64,000 nucleotides of DNA from Rutidosis leptorrhynchoides (GCF_046630445.1 NC_092335.1:5375501-5439500), one strand, 5' to 3'. Counted from the stretch's first letter, positions 36,058 to 53,964 are shown. The notes: a model not told the origin generated them from the letters alone. Translations and numbers: made by a program.

Positions 36058-36813
36058 TTGCACTTTCACATTGGCTTGAACAATTTTATGCAACTAAACA
36101 AATGTGAGGAGTCAAAATCCCGAAGTATCCACATAGTGAACAATATCGTTCACAGAAGTTTGGGTCGTAGGGATTTAAGAGATACGCTAAACGAGATAAG
36201 GCATGCACAGATTCGGGTTGATGGTAAAGCTTCGAACACAGAGGCAAAGAAAGAGGCTAAGATTGTGGAGGTGAATGAGGATATGTGTATGGACAATGAC
36301 GAGCTGCTGAAGAGATCAATTGTTGGAGAAGCAAAATCCTTTGATATCCTAACCAATCTGGATTCAATCTTAAAAGCTGAAGGGTTTAATGATGTGGAGA
36401 TCAAAAGATTAGGGAGTTTAAGTCTTTTACTTGTTTTCTCATCAATTGATGCTGTAAAGGATGAGTTGGATAATAAGCATTCGTTAAATAAATGGATCAT
36501 TAAAAGGAACTTGTGGGATTTCGCAAGCTGGCCGGAGGGACGTATGGCATGGCTCTCAATTAGTGGGGTACCATTACCTTGCTGGAATGATAAGACGTTT
36601 TCGTCTATTGCCGAATGGTTTGGAGTGGTTTACCTGCTTGAGAACTGCTCGATTACAGGGAACCAAACCTTGTTGAATGGGAGAGTTTTTGTAAAATTAA
36701 ACGAGCCTGAAGTTGTTAAGGATTCTTTAAAGCTAATCTACAAATCCAAGGTGTATTTTGTAAATGTCAATGAAGAAGTTAAAAGTGTTGCTAGTGAGAA
36801 CAAGGATAATGTC
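36058..36813 (+). pseudogene. LINE B ORF1, first part
   Basis: From about residue 40 of this frame the sequence aligns with LINE A ORF1 (RRDLRDTLNEIRHAQ versus RDLRDTLNNIHGKK). It includes RSIVGEAKSFDILTNLDSIL and the conserved WLSISGVPLPCWNDKTFSSIA. The LINE A RRM has no counterpart upstream. The frame is open until LINE C interrupts it after ASENKDNV. Confidence 0.8.
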
Positions 36814-38513
36814 AATTTTTTTTTAAAAGCAAGTAGGAATTATATTAATCAACGATATAAGTACAAAAGTGCCATTACGGCCACTTAAAAAACCACAAGA
36901 AAATACAGAAAACTACACACGAATTAGGTTGCAAAGATTGCAACTAGCACAGTATGTAGTTAGAAAACCAATTATGCCACTCGAGCTTATGCCGATTTTG
37001 TCTCCTCGAAAGCCAGTCGAAAGATAGGGTTTGAATCTCCAAGATTAGTGAAGGAACCGCCCCAATTTTGTTCTTGAAAACCTTTTCATTACGATTCTTC
37101 CAAAGCAAATATCAAACAATCCAACAAACCGCTTGCCACAAAAAAAATTTGTTGTCTGTAGCTAGCGAACCAAAAGTTCCATTAAAGATGTCGTCGAAGC
37201 CGAAAATTGACGTATTGTATCCCCACCAATTTAGGACTTTTAACCACACCTCTTGAGCGAATTGGCAAGAAAAAAGAATGTGTTCTACCGACTCTATACC
37301 CCCATCACAAACCGGACATCTCACGCTATGTAAGTCAATACCCCTTTTGTCTAGTTCAAGTCTAACTGGAATGTGCCCCCTTCTCGCTCGCCAAATGAAG
37401 ATCTCCACTTTTTTGGAACTAATCTGTTACGCAAGGTCTCTACCGCCAAATTTTCACTAACCAATGTGATACTATCAATGAGTTTGGGCATTACCATAAC
37501 CGTGTACCCCTTGTTTTCGTCTAGCGCCCACTGCCACCCATCTTGTTTTTCGCTAACCAGCTTAATGGGCTGAATTAGCCCACGCAACTCTTGAAGTTCT
37601 GCTGGAGTTCGCCCAGTGGGCTCACGGGCCCAAGAACAACCAACCGACAGCCCACCATATGAGTTATGAACCATCTGTTGCACTGTTGCTGCTTTGTCAA
37701 GTGAAATTCGAAATAGCCTGTTGAATCTTTCTTTGAAGCAAACGTTCCCGATCCAAGTGTCATCCCAAAACATTGTGTCCGCCCCATTTCCAATTGCGCG
37801 AGTAAATGAACTAGAGAAAGTGATCCCTAGCCCATTAACATGTTTTCCTGCATCACAAATAAAAGACCAAAGACTAGCTCTTGGGTTACGGGCAGGCCCG
37901 TTACCAATCACAAGTCCTCCATTAGAACCATAAATGCTACGAATCACCGAGACCCACAAAGTGTTGGTTTCGGTTTTGAACCTCCACCACCACTTACAAA
38001 GAAGAGCAAGATTTTTACATTTGAGTGACATGATATTTAAGCCTCCTTCTTCGTGAGGAAGAAGGATTGTTTCCCATTTGACCCAAGACATTTTAGAGTT
38101 TGAACCCGACCCACCCCAAAAGAAAATACGTCTCACACTCTCTAGACATTTTAGCACACAAGGAGGGGCACGGAAAAGCGAGAAATAGTAGAGCGGTTTA
38201 CTAGAGAGAACCGATTTAACAAGAGTCAAATGACCACCGAATGAAATCATTTTAGCTCTCCACTCCGATAACCGATTGTTGAACTTTTCGATAACCGGGG
38301 ACCAATCTTTCAATTTCTTCATCTTATTACCCACAGGGAGACCCAAATACATAAAAGGTAACTTACCCGCTTGACAAGAACACCATGAGGCAAGATCTTC
38401 CACCTCTGAGTTGCTAATACCTACCCCATAAATGTGACTTTTCTTGTAGTTCACCTTTAAATCCGAAGCCCTTTTAAAACATTCTAGTAAATACATTAAG
38501 TTTCGAGCATTAC
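36814..38513 (-). mobile_element. LINE C, 5'-truncated L1-type element inserted in LINE B ORF1
   Basis: It is flanked by the 14-bp direct repeat ACAAGGATAATGTC (36800-36813 and 38514-38527) and starts at low coordinates with a T-run, the reverse of a LINE A-tail. On the minus strand it encodes the C-terminal part of ORF2: ECFKRASDLKVNYKKSHIYG..., FGGHLTLVKSVLSS, ALLCKWWWRFKTETN, then zf-RVT with RLELDKRGIDLHSVRCPVCDGG, which lies in a second frame (one frameshift near 37380). Endonuclease and most of RT are missing, typical of incomplete reverse transcription. Confidence 0.9.
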
Positions 38514-38527
38514 ACAAGGATAATGTC

Positions 38528-39530
38528 GATGGTCCTGGTTATTTTAAACATGGATACAATAGTGATAATTCATCTGAGTATGTTTTTGATTCATCTGGAT
38601 ATATTAACGACTTAGATGATATCGATTCAGATGATTATGCCAGCGAAGAGGATGGGGTTCGAAGTCCTTGTGAAGAAGATGAGTTTAGTATGTTCAATAA
38701 TGTCCATAATTGTTGCAATAAAGATGGCGAACCTGCAAAAAATACTAATGATGTTCGTCCAGATAAGTTGAAGATGAGTTCCAGTTCAAAGGGCGGAAAG
38801 ATCAGAGATGAAGGGTCGGCCAACATTGGAGTTGAGGAAAAAAACATTAATGATGAGATTGTAGAAGAAACTCTCGAGGTAAAAGGAGGCGCATGTACGT
38901 ATTCCAAGGCAGAAAATAATAATGAATTAAAACCTAATTCCAAGTCTAGGATTGAAGCGTGCGATGGGAGTGAGCTATCAGAAAACTCAATTAATTCTCC
39001 CTTATTGGACCGAAATACAAATATGGGTAAGGTTAACTATGATGCAGATAATTGTGATCCATGTTTGGGTGATATTGGGCCAAGGGAAGGCCCAAACTCT
39101 AATCAAGTAGATGGGCCTCAAGAGTCTGATAGTAGCCTTAATATGGGTAATAAAAACAACTCAAATACAACCCATACGTTTGTGCACGAAGAGGTACCAG
39201 TGGGTAATAAGAAATCGGTTTCAAAAGCAGATTCCAGGAAATCTAAGACGGTTGAGGTTTCGTATTGTAGCGATTGTTACTTGTTGGGAATGACAAACTG
39301 CAGGGCTTCTTCATGAGTAATGAGGTTTAGGAGAAAACCTCGATGTGATTCGTATAAGTGCAAAACTTGTGGGAATAGGGGGGAAAAAGAAACATAAAGG
39401 CTCAAAGGGGGTTAAAACGAATTCGAATATTCAGGAGGATGTTGGGCAGTCTAGATCGATTGACAGTGAAGAAGTGAGGAATTATGGGGAGCAAATCGGA
39501 TTGAGGTGGAATACCTCAATCCCCTTGTAA
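38528..39530 (+). pseudogene. LINE B ORF1, second part
   Basis: Resumes in an acidic region (SEEDGVRSPCEEDEF...) and runs to a Lys-rich C-terminus (GIGGKKKHKGSKGVK). One frame change lies near 39300. It ends 46 nt before the ORF2 ATG, an arrangement like that of LINE A. Confidence 0.75.
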
Positions 39531-39576
39531 GTTCTCTGTTTTGTGTTTCGTGTTGTCATTTGATAGTATTTTAATT

Positions 39577-42116
39577 ATGAAGATACTTTCATTAAACGTT
39601 CGTGGGTTTGCGGTAAAAGGGAAATTTGGGTGGGTTCGTAGTATATGTGTAAAAGAAAGGCCTTGTATTGCGGTTTTTCAAGAAACCAAATGTAAGATTG
39701 TGTTGGATTCTTGGGATCAAGCCCTTTAGGGGGATCCCAATTTCGGATTTCTTCAAAAGGAGGTTGTGGGTAAATCAGGGGTACTATTAACAATTTGGGA
39801 TAAAAGTGGGTTCGAGGTGGAAAGTTTCATGATTTATGACTTCTTTTTGGCAATTAGGGGTAAGTGGAGGAATACTGGTGAGGAATCTATAATTGTTAAT
39901 GTGTATGGACCTCACAAGGATCGTGACAAAAAATTAATGTGGGATGGGTTGGGCAAACTTTTAGATAGTGTTAACTCCTCTTGGTTATTATGTGGGTACT
40001 TCAACGAAGTTAGATCTAGTTCGGATCGGTTGAACTCACAATTTCACCAATGTCGGGCCGATAGATTTAATGAGTTTATTTCAAGGAACAATCTTGTTGA
40101 AATTCCAATAAATGGGAGGAAGTTTACTAGAATTAGTGACGATGGGGTGAAGTTTAGTAAACTTGATCGGTTTTTGGTTACGGATAATTTTCTTAATCTT
40201 TGGGACGATCTCTCGGTTATCGTCTTGGATAGGAATCTCTCGGATCATTGTCCTCTCATTCTTAGAGATAAGATGATTGATTATGGACCGAAACCTTTCA
40301 AGATCTTCAATGAGTGGTTTAATTTTGTAGATGTGGGCGAGGTACTTCATGAAGCGTGGAATCAACCTATTCGTGGTTCTAGAAAAGATTGTAGGTTTAG
40401 GGATAGATTAAAGAACGTGAAGATGGCTTTAAAATCGTGGAGTCGTTTAAAGTTTGGCAACCTTGATAATGAAATTAAAAATCTTCAAAGGGAAGCGATG
40501 GAGTGGGAACTAAAAGCGGAATGTCAACCTCTTAGTGATTCGGATCGAGCTAAATGGTTAGAATGTAGCGTCATTGGGTTGAGAAGGAAAAAGTCAAAAC
40601 GGGCATGCTAAAACAAAAAGCAAGGATTAAATGGGTTCTTGATGAGGATGAAAATTCGAAATTCTTTCATGCGTTGATTCGAAGGAAATACAATAAATGT
40701 AATTTTTGGGGCATCACAGTTGATGGGGTTTGGGTAGACGATCCTCAGCGTGTTAAAGAAATTGTTTGTAATCACTTCACTAATCAATTCGCCTGTAACA
40801 GTAACCATAATGCAAGATTGGTGGATAATTATTTTCAAGTTGGGCCGGTTGGGTCTGTTCGTGACATGGGGCCTGACCCACTTCGATATAGGCCTGTTCA
40901 GGGGAATATTAGGGATGTTGGGGCCACTGGATATGATTCGTGGCCAGGTACTATTCTGGGTGGGCCCTCGGATCCAGCTACTGGTTCGTGTGGGCTACGG
41001 TTAACAATCGAAGAAGCTATTGGGTTGGAATAGAGGTTCTCGATTGACGAAATTTGGGGTGCGATACACGAATGTGAGAATAATAAGGCACCCGGTCAGG
41101 ATGGTTTTAATATGCGTTTTTTTTTTAAAAAAATTGGGGTATTATCCGGGATGATCTTGTAGAAGCAATTAATTGGTTTTGGTCAACGGGTGAAATATCC
41201 GACGGTTGTAACTCCTCTTTTATCACTCTTGTTCCTAAGTAGGATGATCCTTTGAGTTTGAATGAGTATAGACCAATTAGTTTGATAGGAAGCTACTATA
41301 AGATTATTGCAAACCTACTTTCTCTCAGGATCCGAAAGGTAATTCCAAAGCTTGTGGGTTTTGAACAAAGTGCGTTTATTCGGGGTAGGAATATAATGGA
41401 TGGGGCTCTTATAGCTAATGAATCTTTTGATTTCTTGAAAAGCAATCGGATTAAAAGCATGATCTTTAAAGTTGAATTCGAGAAAGCATTTGATTGCCTT
41501 AGTTGGGAGTATTTAGATGACATGATGAGGTTAATAGGATTTGGTGCAAAGTGGAGGGGTTGGGTTAGTTCTTGTTTGAAGTCGGCTTCTATCTCGGTCC
41601 TCATTAACGGTTCACCAACAAAGGAGTTTAAGCTCGGGAGGGGGGTGAGACAAGGCGACCCCCTTTCTCCTTTTCTTTTTATAATTGCGGCGGAAGGACT
41701 TAATTGGCTCACCAAATTGGCGGTTGCAAAGGGTCTTTATAATGGGGTGGAGATTGGAAACGAAAAAAATTCCGATTTTGCATCTTCAATATGCGGACGA
41801 TACCGTCTTTTTTGGTACTTGGAGTTTGGACAATATTAAAAATCTCATGAAACTTCTTAAGTGCTTCGAATTGTGCTCCGGTCTTAAAGTTAATTATAAG
41901 AAAAGTAACCTTTTTGGTGTGGGGGTAGATAACAATGAGGTCAAGTTTATGGCGGATCTCTTTGGTTGTAAAGTTGGTACCTTTCCGTTTATTTACCTTG
42001 GTTTGCCCATTGGCGCTAATATGAAAAAAATTAGGAAGTTGGAAACCGGTTGTGGATAAGTTTGAGAAAAGGTTAGCGGATTGGAAAGCTCGGGCGATGT
42101 CATTCGGTGGACATTT
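39577..42116 (+). pseudogene. LINE B ORF2, endonuclease and reverse transcriptase part
   Basis: Begins MKILSLNVRGFAVKGKFGWV; the endonuclease motifs QETK, NVYGPHKD, GYFNEVR and SDHCPLI follow. RT motifs are NNKAPGQDGFN, RPISLIGSYYKII, SAFIRGRNIMDG, KVEFEKAFDCLSWEY, GVRQGDPLSPF and LQYADDTVFF. The usual GDFNEVR has become GYFNEVR, which replaces a catalytic-region Asp. Several stops and frameshifts are present (for example a stop after SWDQAL near 39729, a stop near 41033 and a frame change near 41770-41840). A Gly/Pro-rich insert (residues near VGPVGSVRDMGPDPLRY, 40846-41000) has no counterpart in LINE A. Confidence 0.88.
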
Positions 42117-43473
42117 TTTCATACCCCGTCCTAATCCATCTGGACGAAGTCACCAACATCTGGTTCCATTGCGATGATCGACTCCAAATAATGTCTTTAA
42201 AATGAGCAAATGCACAGCGGGAGATTTCTTTCTACCTGAGAATAAACATGCTTTAAAGTGTCAACCAAAAGGTTGGTGAGTTCATTAGTTTATCATAATC
42301 ATTCATTTTCATCATTTTAATAGACCACAAGATTTCAGATAATTAATTGTACACGTAACCCGAGTACACGCGTAACCAGCGAATTAAAATTCATTCATAT
42401 GGTGAACACTTGATAACCGACTTAACTTTAATGCATAGAATATCCCCAAACAGAACCTCTCGTCTGTATAATAATAATAATCTCGAAGTACTAAAGCATC
42501 CGTACCCCGGATGGGACTTGTCGAGGTCCATAGATCTATCTTTAGGATTCTCGTCGATTAGGGGCCATACCTGTTTCCTAATCATTAGGTTACCAAGCTA
42601 AAAAGGGGTGATATTCAATAATCATAATCCAGCCATAGAATGTAGTTTTTGATCACTTATGTCTATTTCGTAAAACATTAATAAAATCAGCGCATGCATT
42701 CTTAGTCCCAAAAATATATATAAAAAGGGAGTAATGAAACTCACGATACTGTATTTTGTAGTAAAAATACATATGATGAAACTGAACAATGCAGGGTTGA
42801 CCTCGGATTCACGAACCTATATCATTTGTATATTCATCAATACATATAATCGTAATTGAACAAATATATAATTTATTATTAGTGATATAATTTTTATATT
42901 AGTAACTTTTATATTTCATTATTAATATGTATATATATATTAATCTTATATATATAAAAATATAAATTTTGTTATGATATAGGTATTAAATATTTTATAT
43001 ATACATATTTCATTTGTTTGTTAAATTAGTAATTATAACAATACTAAAATAATATTAATAGTGATTAAAATATTAATAAGGATAATAATAGTATTAATGA
43101 TAATAATATTAATGATTCTCTTAATAATAATATCAATGATAGTTTTAATAATAAATCTTATAATAATGATAATAACAGTTTTTAAATGAAAAGTTTAGTA
43201 ATAATAATAATATTATTTATAATTAGATTAATAATACTAATGTTTAAAAATGATGCTAATACTAATATTACTTAAAATAATGATAACATTAATAAGCATA
43301 ATCATAATAATAACAATACCTAAATAACAAGATTAATAATAATGTTAATAATACTTATAAAAATATACTAATGATAATGAGGTCTTCAATACTTATAAAT
43401 ATAAATATGATATTAGTATTAATAATTAAAATTCTAATAATTATAATAATAATAAAAATAATTAACAATACAC

Positions 43474-43552
<79 letters not shown>
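43474..43552. repeat. (AAT)n microsatellite
   Basis: About 26 uninterrupted AAT units lie inside a larger AT-rich, partly repetitive block (43020-43552) of the solo LTR. Confidence 0.95.
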
Positions 43553-43553
<1 letters not shown>

Positions 43554-44229
43554 TACCTCAAAGATGTAGCCATAAAAAAATGCCCAAGTTCGGGATTGAA
43601 CCCGCGATGTCCCGCTAACTCGTTTTTATCTGTTTCATCTCCTAGCCCATATGTGAGATTAAATTAGTCCACCAAGCCCATTAACATATTTGAAGTAAAC
43701 TGATCGATGGATGATTGGGTCTAAGCTAATTAACGGTTGGAGAAGAAATATAATACGATGGATTGTGGGTTTGTCAACTAGACAGCAAATAGGATCAAGC
43801 AAACAACTTGATCAAAACACTTTGTTCTTCGGCAACAACAATAGCAACTCGATATCTTTTCTTCATAATCATCATCGATATCATTCATCTATATTTATCA
43901 AAATCCTAACCATAATTTCATGTATTTTCTTCACCATCATAAACATCTAATATCATCATCATCATCATCTAACGTCACCTATCTGCGTACCTCTTCAACC
44001 ATTTCATCATTATCTCGACTCAACAGAAAACATAAGTTGGATCTTGGTCCAACTACACCAAGAGTTATACGGCCCAAAAAAAATGGCAGCCCAACAAACT
44101 AAATAAAAAAAAATTCGCGGGCCATCAGTCCACTAACCACCCGTTTCTATATCTGGATCAATTGTTTTTTTTGTTTTTTTTAAGTGTTATCTAGAGCACC
44201 AACATGTCACCCATGTTATACATGTCGGC

Positions 44230-47200
44230 TGAAATGTCCCGTTCTTATTGATTAAAAATGTTCCATATTAATTGATTTCGTTGCGAGGTTTTGACCTCTA
44301 TATGAGACGTTTTTAAAAGACTGCATTCATTTTAAAACAAACCATAACCTTTATTTCATCAATAAAGGTTTAAAAAGCTTTACGTAGATTATCAAATAAT
44401 GATAATCTAAAATATCCTGTTTACACACGACTATTACATAATGGTTTACAATGCAAATATGTTACAACGAAATAAGTTTCTTGAATGCAGTTTTTACACA
44501 ATATCATACAAGCATGGACTCCAAATCTTGTCCTTATTTAAGTATGCAACAGCGGGAGCTCTTAATAATCACCTGAGAATAAACATGCTTAAAACGTCAA
44601 CAAAAAATGTTGGTGAGTTATAGGTTTAACCTATATATATCAAATCGTTACAATAGACCACAAGATTTCATATTTCAATATACATCCCATACATAGAGAT
44701 AAAAATCATTCATATGGTGAACACCTGGTAACCGACATTAACAAGATGCATATATAAGAATATCCCCATCATTCCGGGACACCCTTCGGATATGATATAA
44801 ATTTCGAAGTACTAAAGCATCCGGTACTTTGGATGGGGTTTGTTAGGCACAACAGATCCATCTTTAGGATTCACGTCAATTAGGGTGTCTGTTCCCTAAT
44901 TCTTAGATTACCAGACTTAATAAGAAGGGGCATATTCGATTTCGATAATTCAACCATAGAATGTAGTTTCACGTACTTGTGTCTATTTTGTAAATCATTT
45001 ATAAAACATGCATGTATTCTCATCCCAAAAATATTAGATTTTAAAAGTGGGACTATAACTCACTTTCACATATTTTTACTTCGTCGGTAAGTAAGACTTG
45101 GCCACTGGTCGATTCACGAACCTATAACAAATATGTACATATATATCAAAGTATGTTCAAAATATATTTACAACACTTTTAATACATTTTGATGTTTTAA
45201 GTTCATTAAGTCAGCTGTCCTCGTTAGTAACCTACAACTAGTTGTCCAAAGTTAGATGTACAGAAAAAAATTGATATATATTATCTTAAATCAATCCATG
45301 ACCCAGTGTATACACGTCTCAGGCTAGATCACAACTCAAAGTATATATATTTTTGGAATCAACCTCAACCCTGTATAGCTAACTCCCACATTACTGCATA
45401 TAGAGTGTCTATGGTTGTTCCAAATAATATATACACACGGGTCGATATGATATGTCAAAACATTTGCATACGTGTCTATGGTATCCCAAGATTACATAAT
45501 ATATTAGAATACATGTATAATACAATATAAGTTAGCTAGGATATGATTAATATAGATTTGTTACCAATTTTCACGTAGCTACAACAAGAAAAATTATCCA
45601 ATCTTGTTTTACCCATAACTTCTTCGTTTTAAATCCGTTTTGAGTGAAGCAAATTGCTATAGTTTCATATTGAACTCTATTTTATGAATCTAAACAGAAA
45701 AAATATAGGTTTATAGTCAGAAATATAAGTTACAAGTTATTTTTGTAAGAGGTAGTCATTTCAGTCGAAAGAACGACGTCTTGATGACCATTTTGAAAAA
45801 CATACTTACACTTTGAGTTTAACCATGATTTTTGGATATAGTTTCATGTTCATAAGAAAAATCATTTTCCCAGAAGAACAACTTTTAAATCAAAGTTTAT
45901 CATAGTTTTTAACTAACTAACCCAAAACAGCCCGCGGTGTTACTACGGCGGCGTAAATCTGGTTTTACGGTGTTTTTCGTGTTTCCAGGTTTTAAATCAT
46001 TAAGTTAGCATATCATATAGATATAGAACATGTGTTTAGTTGATTTTAAAAGTCAAGTTAAAAGGATTAACTTTTGTTTGCGAACAAGTTTAGAATTAAC
46101 TAAACTATGTTCTAGTGATTACAAGTTTAAACCTTCGAATAAGATAGCTTTATATGTATGAATCGAATGATGTTATGAACATCATTACTACCTCAATTTT
46201 TCTGGATAAAGCTACTGGAAATGAGAAAAATAGATCTAGCTTCAAAGGATCCTTGGATGGCTTGAAAGTTCTTGAAGCAGAATCATGACACGAAAACAGT
46301 TCAAGTAAGATTTTCACTCGAAATAAGATTGTTATAGTTATAGAAATTGAATCAAAGTTTGAATATGAGTATTACCTTGTATTAGAAAGATATCTTACTG
46401 TAAATAAGAAAGATTTCTTGAGGTTGGATGATCACTCTACAAGATTGGAAGTAAGCTAGCAAACTTGGAAGTATTCTTGATTTTATGAAACTAGAACTTG
46501 TAGAATTTATGAAGAACACTTAGAACTTGAAGATAGAACTTGAGAGAGTTCAATTAGATGAAGAAAATTGAAGAATGAAAGTGTTTGTAGGTATTTTTGG
46601 TCGTTGGTGTATGGATTAGATATAAAGGATATGTAATTTTGTTTTCATGTAAATAAGTCATGAATGATTACTCATATTTTTGTAATTTTATGAGATATTT
46701 CATGCTAGTTGCCAAATTATGGTTTCCACATGTGTTAGGTGACTCACATGGGCTACTAAGAGCTGATCATTGGAGTGTATATACCAATAGTACATACATC
46801 TAAAAGCTGTGTATTGTACGAGTACGAATACGGGTGCATACGAGTATAATTGTTGATGAAACTGAACGAGGATGTAATTGTAAGCATTTTTGTTAAGTAG
46901 AAGTATTTTGATAAGTGTCTTGAAGTCTTTCAAAAGTGTATGAATACATATTAAAACACTACATATATACATTTTAACTGAGTCGTTAAGTCATCGTTAG
47001 TCGTTACATGTAAGTGTTGTTTTGAAACCTTTAGGTTAACGATCTTGTTAAATGTTGTTAACCCAATGTTTATAATATCAAATGAGATTTTAAATTATTA
47101 TATTATCATGATATTATGATGTACGAATATCTCTTAATATGATATATATACATTAAATGTCGTTACAACGATAATCGTTACATATATGTCTCGTTTCAAA

Positions 47201-47509
47201 ATCATTAAGTTAGTAGTCTTGTTTTTACATATGTAGTTCATTATTAATATACTTAATGATATGTTTACTTATCATAATATCATGTTAACTATATATATAA
47301 CCATATATATGTCATCATATAGTTTTTACAAGTTTTAACGTTCGTGAATCACCGGTCAACTTGGGTGGTCAATTGTCTATATGAAACCTATTTCAATTAA
47401 TCAAGTCTTAACAAGTTTGATTGCTTAACATGTTGGAAACACTTAATCATGTAAATAACAATTTCATTTAATATATATATATAAACATTGAAAAGTTCGG
47501 GTCACTACA
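44230..47509 (-). repeat. 3' LTR of copy 3
   Basis: On the minus strand it starts TGTAGTGACC at 47509 next to the purine-rich pol end and ends ACATTTCA at 44230. 3280 bp. Confidence 0.95.
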
Positions 47510-47544
47510 GTACCTACCAGTTAAATAAATTTCGTCCCGAAATT

Positions 47545-52138
<4,594 letters not shown>

Positions 52139-52510
52139 TTCCTTCAAAATAGTCAAATGAAACGAGTTAATCATATAGAATATCAAGAGTAGTCAATAGT
52201 ATTTCGTAGCGTAATATGAACTTATTTATAAAAGCTCTTTCTTCATATTAGCGTTTTATACTCTTTAATTTGGGTAGTACCTACCCGTTAAGTTCATACT
52301 TAGTAGCTAACATACCATTTCAACTACTACAATTCTATATGAAAAACTAATCACAAAAACAAAAAACAAAAAAAAAACAAAAAAAAATATATATATCATA
52401 TTCAAGCCTTTATACAATAACTTGCAAACTTACAATACCGCTATTTTACATATAGCATGAAATATAGCACATAAAACTTTGATACAAAGTAGTTGCGAAG
52501 ATAATTTTAG

Positions 52511-53194
52511 TTAATAAATAAGGCGTTCAACAAAGGCAATAAAGACACGTAATTCATACGTCCAGAAACAAGTCATGCATTCTGGTTTTACTAATACCAC
52601 TTCCCATCCTTGGTTTTGTGGAACATAACCGTTGTGACCGATAGTAAGACAATGTGTTGTAACGTCATCAAAAGGATGAAGGTTACGTAATGACCAACAG
52701 TCTCGTAATAACCTAAAAACCTCATTTCTTACCCCAATTACCGACTCCGTCACTTGTGAGGACGTTTTGTTTAATAGTTGTAGCCCGATGTTCTTGTTCT
52801 CACTTTGGTGAGAAGCGAACATTACTAACCCGTAAGCATAACATGCTTCTTTATGTTGCATGTTAGCCGCTTTTTCTAAATCACGAAGTCCTATATTCGG
52901 ATATATTGAGTCAAAATAATTTCTTAACCCATTGCGTAAAATAGCATTTGGGTTCCCCGCAATATATGCGTCAAAGTAAACACATCGTAACTTATGGATT
53001 TCCCAATGTGATATCCCCCATCTTTCGAACGAAAGCCTTTTATAAACCAAGGCATTCTTGGAACATTCTTCGAATGTCTTACAAACTGATCTCGCCTTAA
53101 ATAGTTGTGCCGAGGAATTCTGACCGACTCTAGACAAGATTTCATCAATCATGTCTCCGGGTAGGTCTCTTAAAATATTGGATTGTCTATCCAT
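52511..53194 (-). CDS. F-box protein carried by the LTR element, copy 3 (227 residues, open frame)
   Basis: Same length and layout as the copy 2 protein: N-terminal F-box (LRDLPGDMIDEILSRVG...VCKTFEE), an At1g67623-type middle with YKRLSFERWGIS, a GNPNAILRNGLRNYF block, a Sel1/TPR-like DLEKAANMQHKEACYAYGLV, and the C-terminal PECMTCFWTYELRVF. About 20 of 227 residues differ from copy 2. In a separate insertion whose gag-pol is heavily broken, the frame is still fully open. Known F-box proteins recruit substrates to SCF ubiquitin ligases; a target for this one cannot be inferred from sequence. Confidence 0.85.
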   Translation of the reverse strand: MDRQSNILRDLPGDMIDEILSRVGQNSSAQLFKARSVCKTFEECSKNALVYKRLSFERWGISHWEIHKLRCVYFDAYIAGNPNAILRNGLRNYFDSIYPNIGLRDLEKAANMQHKEACYAYGLVMFASHQSENKNIGLQLLNKTSSQVTESVIGVRNEVFRLLRDCWSLRNLHPFDDVTTHCLTIGHNGYVPQNQGWEVVLVKPECMTCFWTYELRVFIAFVERLIY

Positions 53195-53331
53195 TTTGTG
53201 TTTTTATACTGTAAAATAGACAAGAGTTAGATTCATAAAAAAAATACTTATTAATACAAGCAATTTTTACATATATCATAAAGCATAAGCACACTATATT
53301 ACATATATTACACCACACGAATACAACTATC

Positions 53332-53964
53332 TTATTCCGACTCGCTTGTTTCTTCTTCTTCGGTTTTGGTTCGTTTTGCTAAGTTTCTAGGGATATATGA
53401 TGTTCCCGTAATACGAGCCGTCGTTTTCCACATTGGTTTAGAAAAACCTGGTGGTGTAGAGGTTCCCGGGTTATTGTCACAACTTAAGAAATACAGGTGT
53501 TGACGATACATATAAAGTTCATCGGGTTTGGAATCAAATTTCTCTATTTTTATGCCCTTTCCCTTATTGTTCTCTTTTGCCTTATTAAATTGTGTTGGGA
53601 TAATTTCTATAACATCATCGGAATCCTTGTCGGGATCCGATTCATAGGAGAATTGGTAATCCTCCCAATACTTTGCTTCCTTGGCGGAAACACCATTGAC
53701 CATAATTAACTTTGATCGGTTGGTTGAGGATTTTCTTCTACTTAACCGTTTTATTATTTCCCCCACTGGTTCTATTTCTTCTTCCGGTTCCGATTCTTCT
53801 TCCGGTTCCGATTCTTCTTCCGGTTCCGATTCTTCTTCCGGTTCCGACTCTTCTTCCGGTTCCTCTTCGGGAACTTGTGAATCAGTCCACGAATCATTCC
53901 AATTTACATTTGACTCTTCATTATTATTAGGTGAGTCAATGGGACTTGTTCTAGAGGTAGACAT
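53332..53964 (-). CDS. Acidic accessory ORF (ORF A), open in copy 3 (210 residues)
   Basis: Starts MSTSRTSPIDSPNNNEESN at 53964, 209 bp inside the 5' LTR. Residues about 30-66 are a tandem Glu/Pro/Ser repeat built from an 18-bp unit (SEPEEE). Then come a basic stretch (KRLSRRKSSTNRSK), a conserved NGVSAKEAKYWEDYQFS, an acidic Asp/Ser run, MYRQHLYFLS, TPPGFSKPMWKTTARI, and a C-terminus NLAKRTKTEEEETSESE. No catalytic motif or known family is visible; most of it looks disordered. It precedes the F-box ORF by 137 bp in the gag-pol sense. It could be a second captured host fragment or an element-specific accessory protein. Confidence 0.7.
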   Translation of the reverse strand: MSTSRTSPIDSPNNNEESNVNWNDSWTDSQVPEEEPEEESEPEEESEPEEESEPEEESEPEEEIEPVGEIIKRLSRRKSSTNRSKLIMVNGVSAKEAKYWEDYQFSYESDPDKDSDDVIEIIPTQFNKAKENNKGKGIKIEKFDSKPDELYMYRQHLYFLSCDNNPGTSTPPGFSKPMWKTTARITGTSYIPRNLAKRTKTEEEETSESE

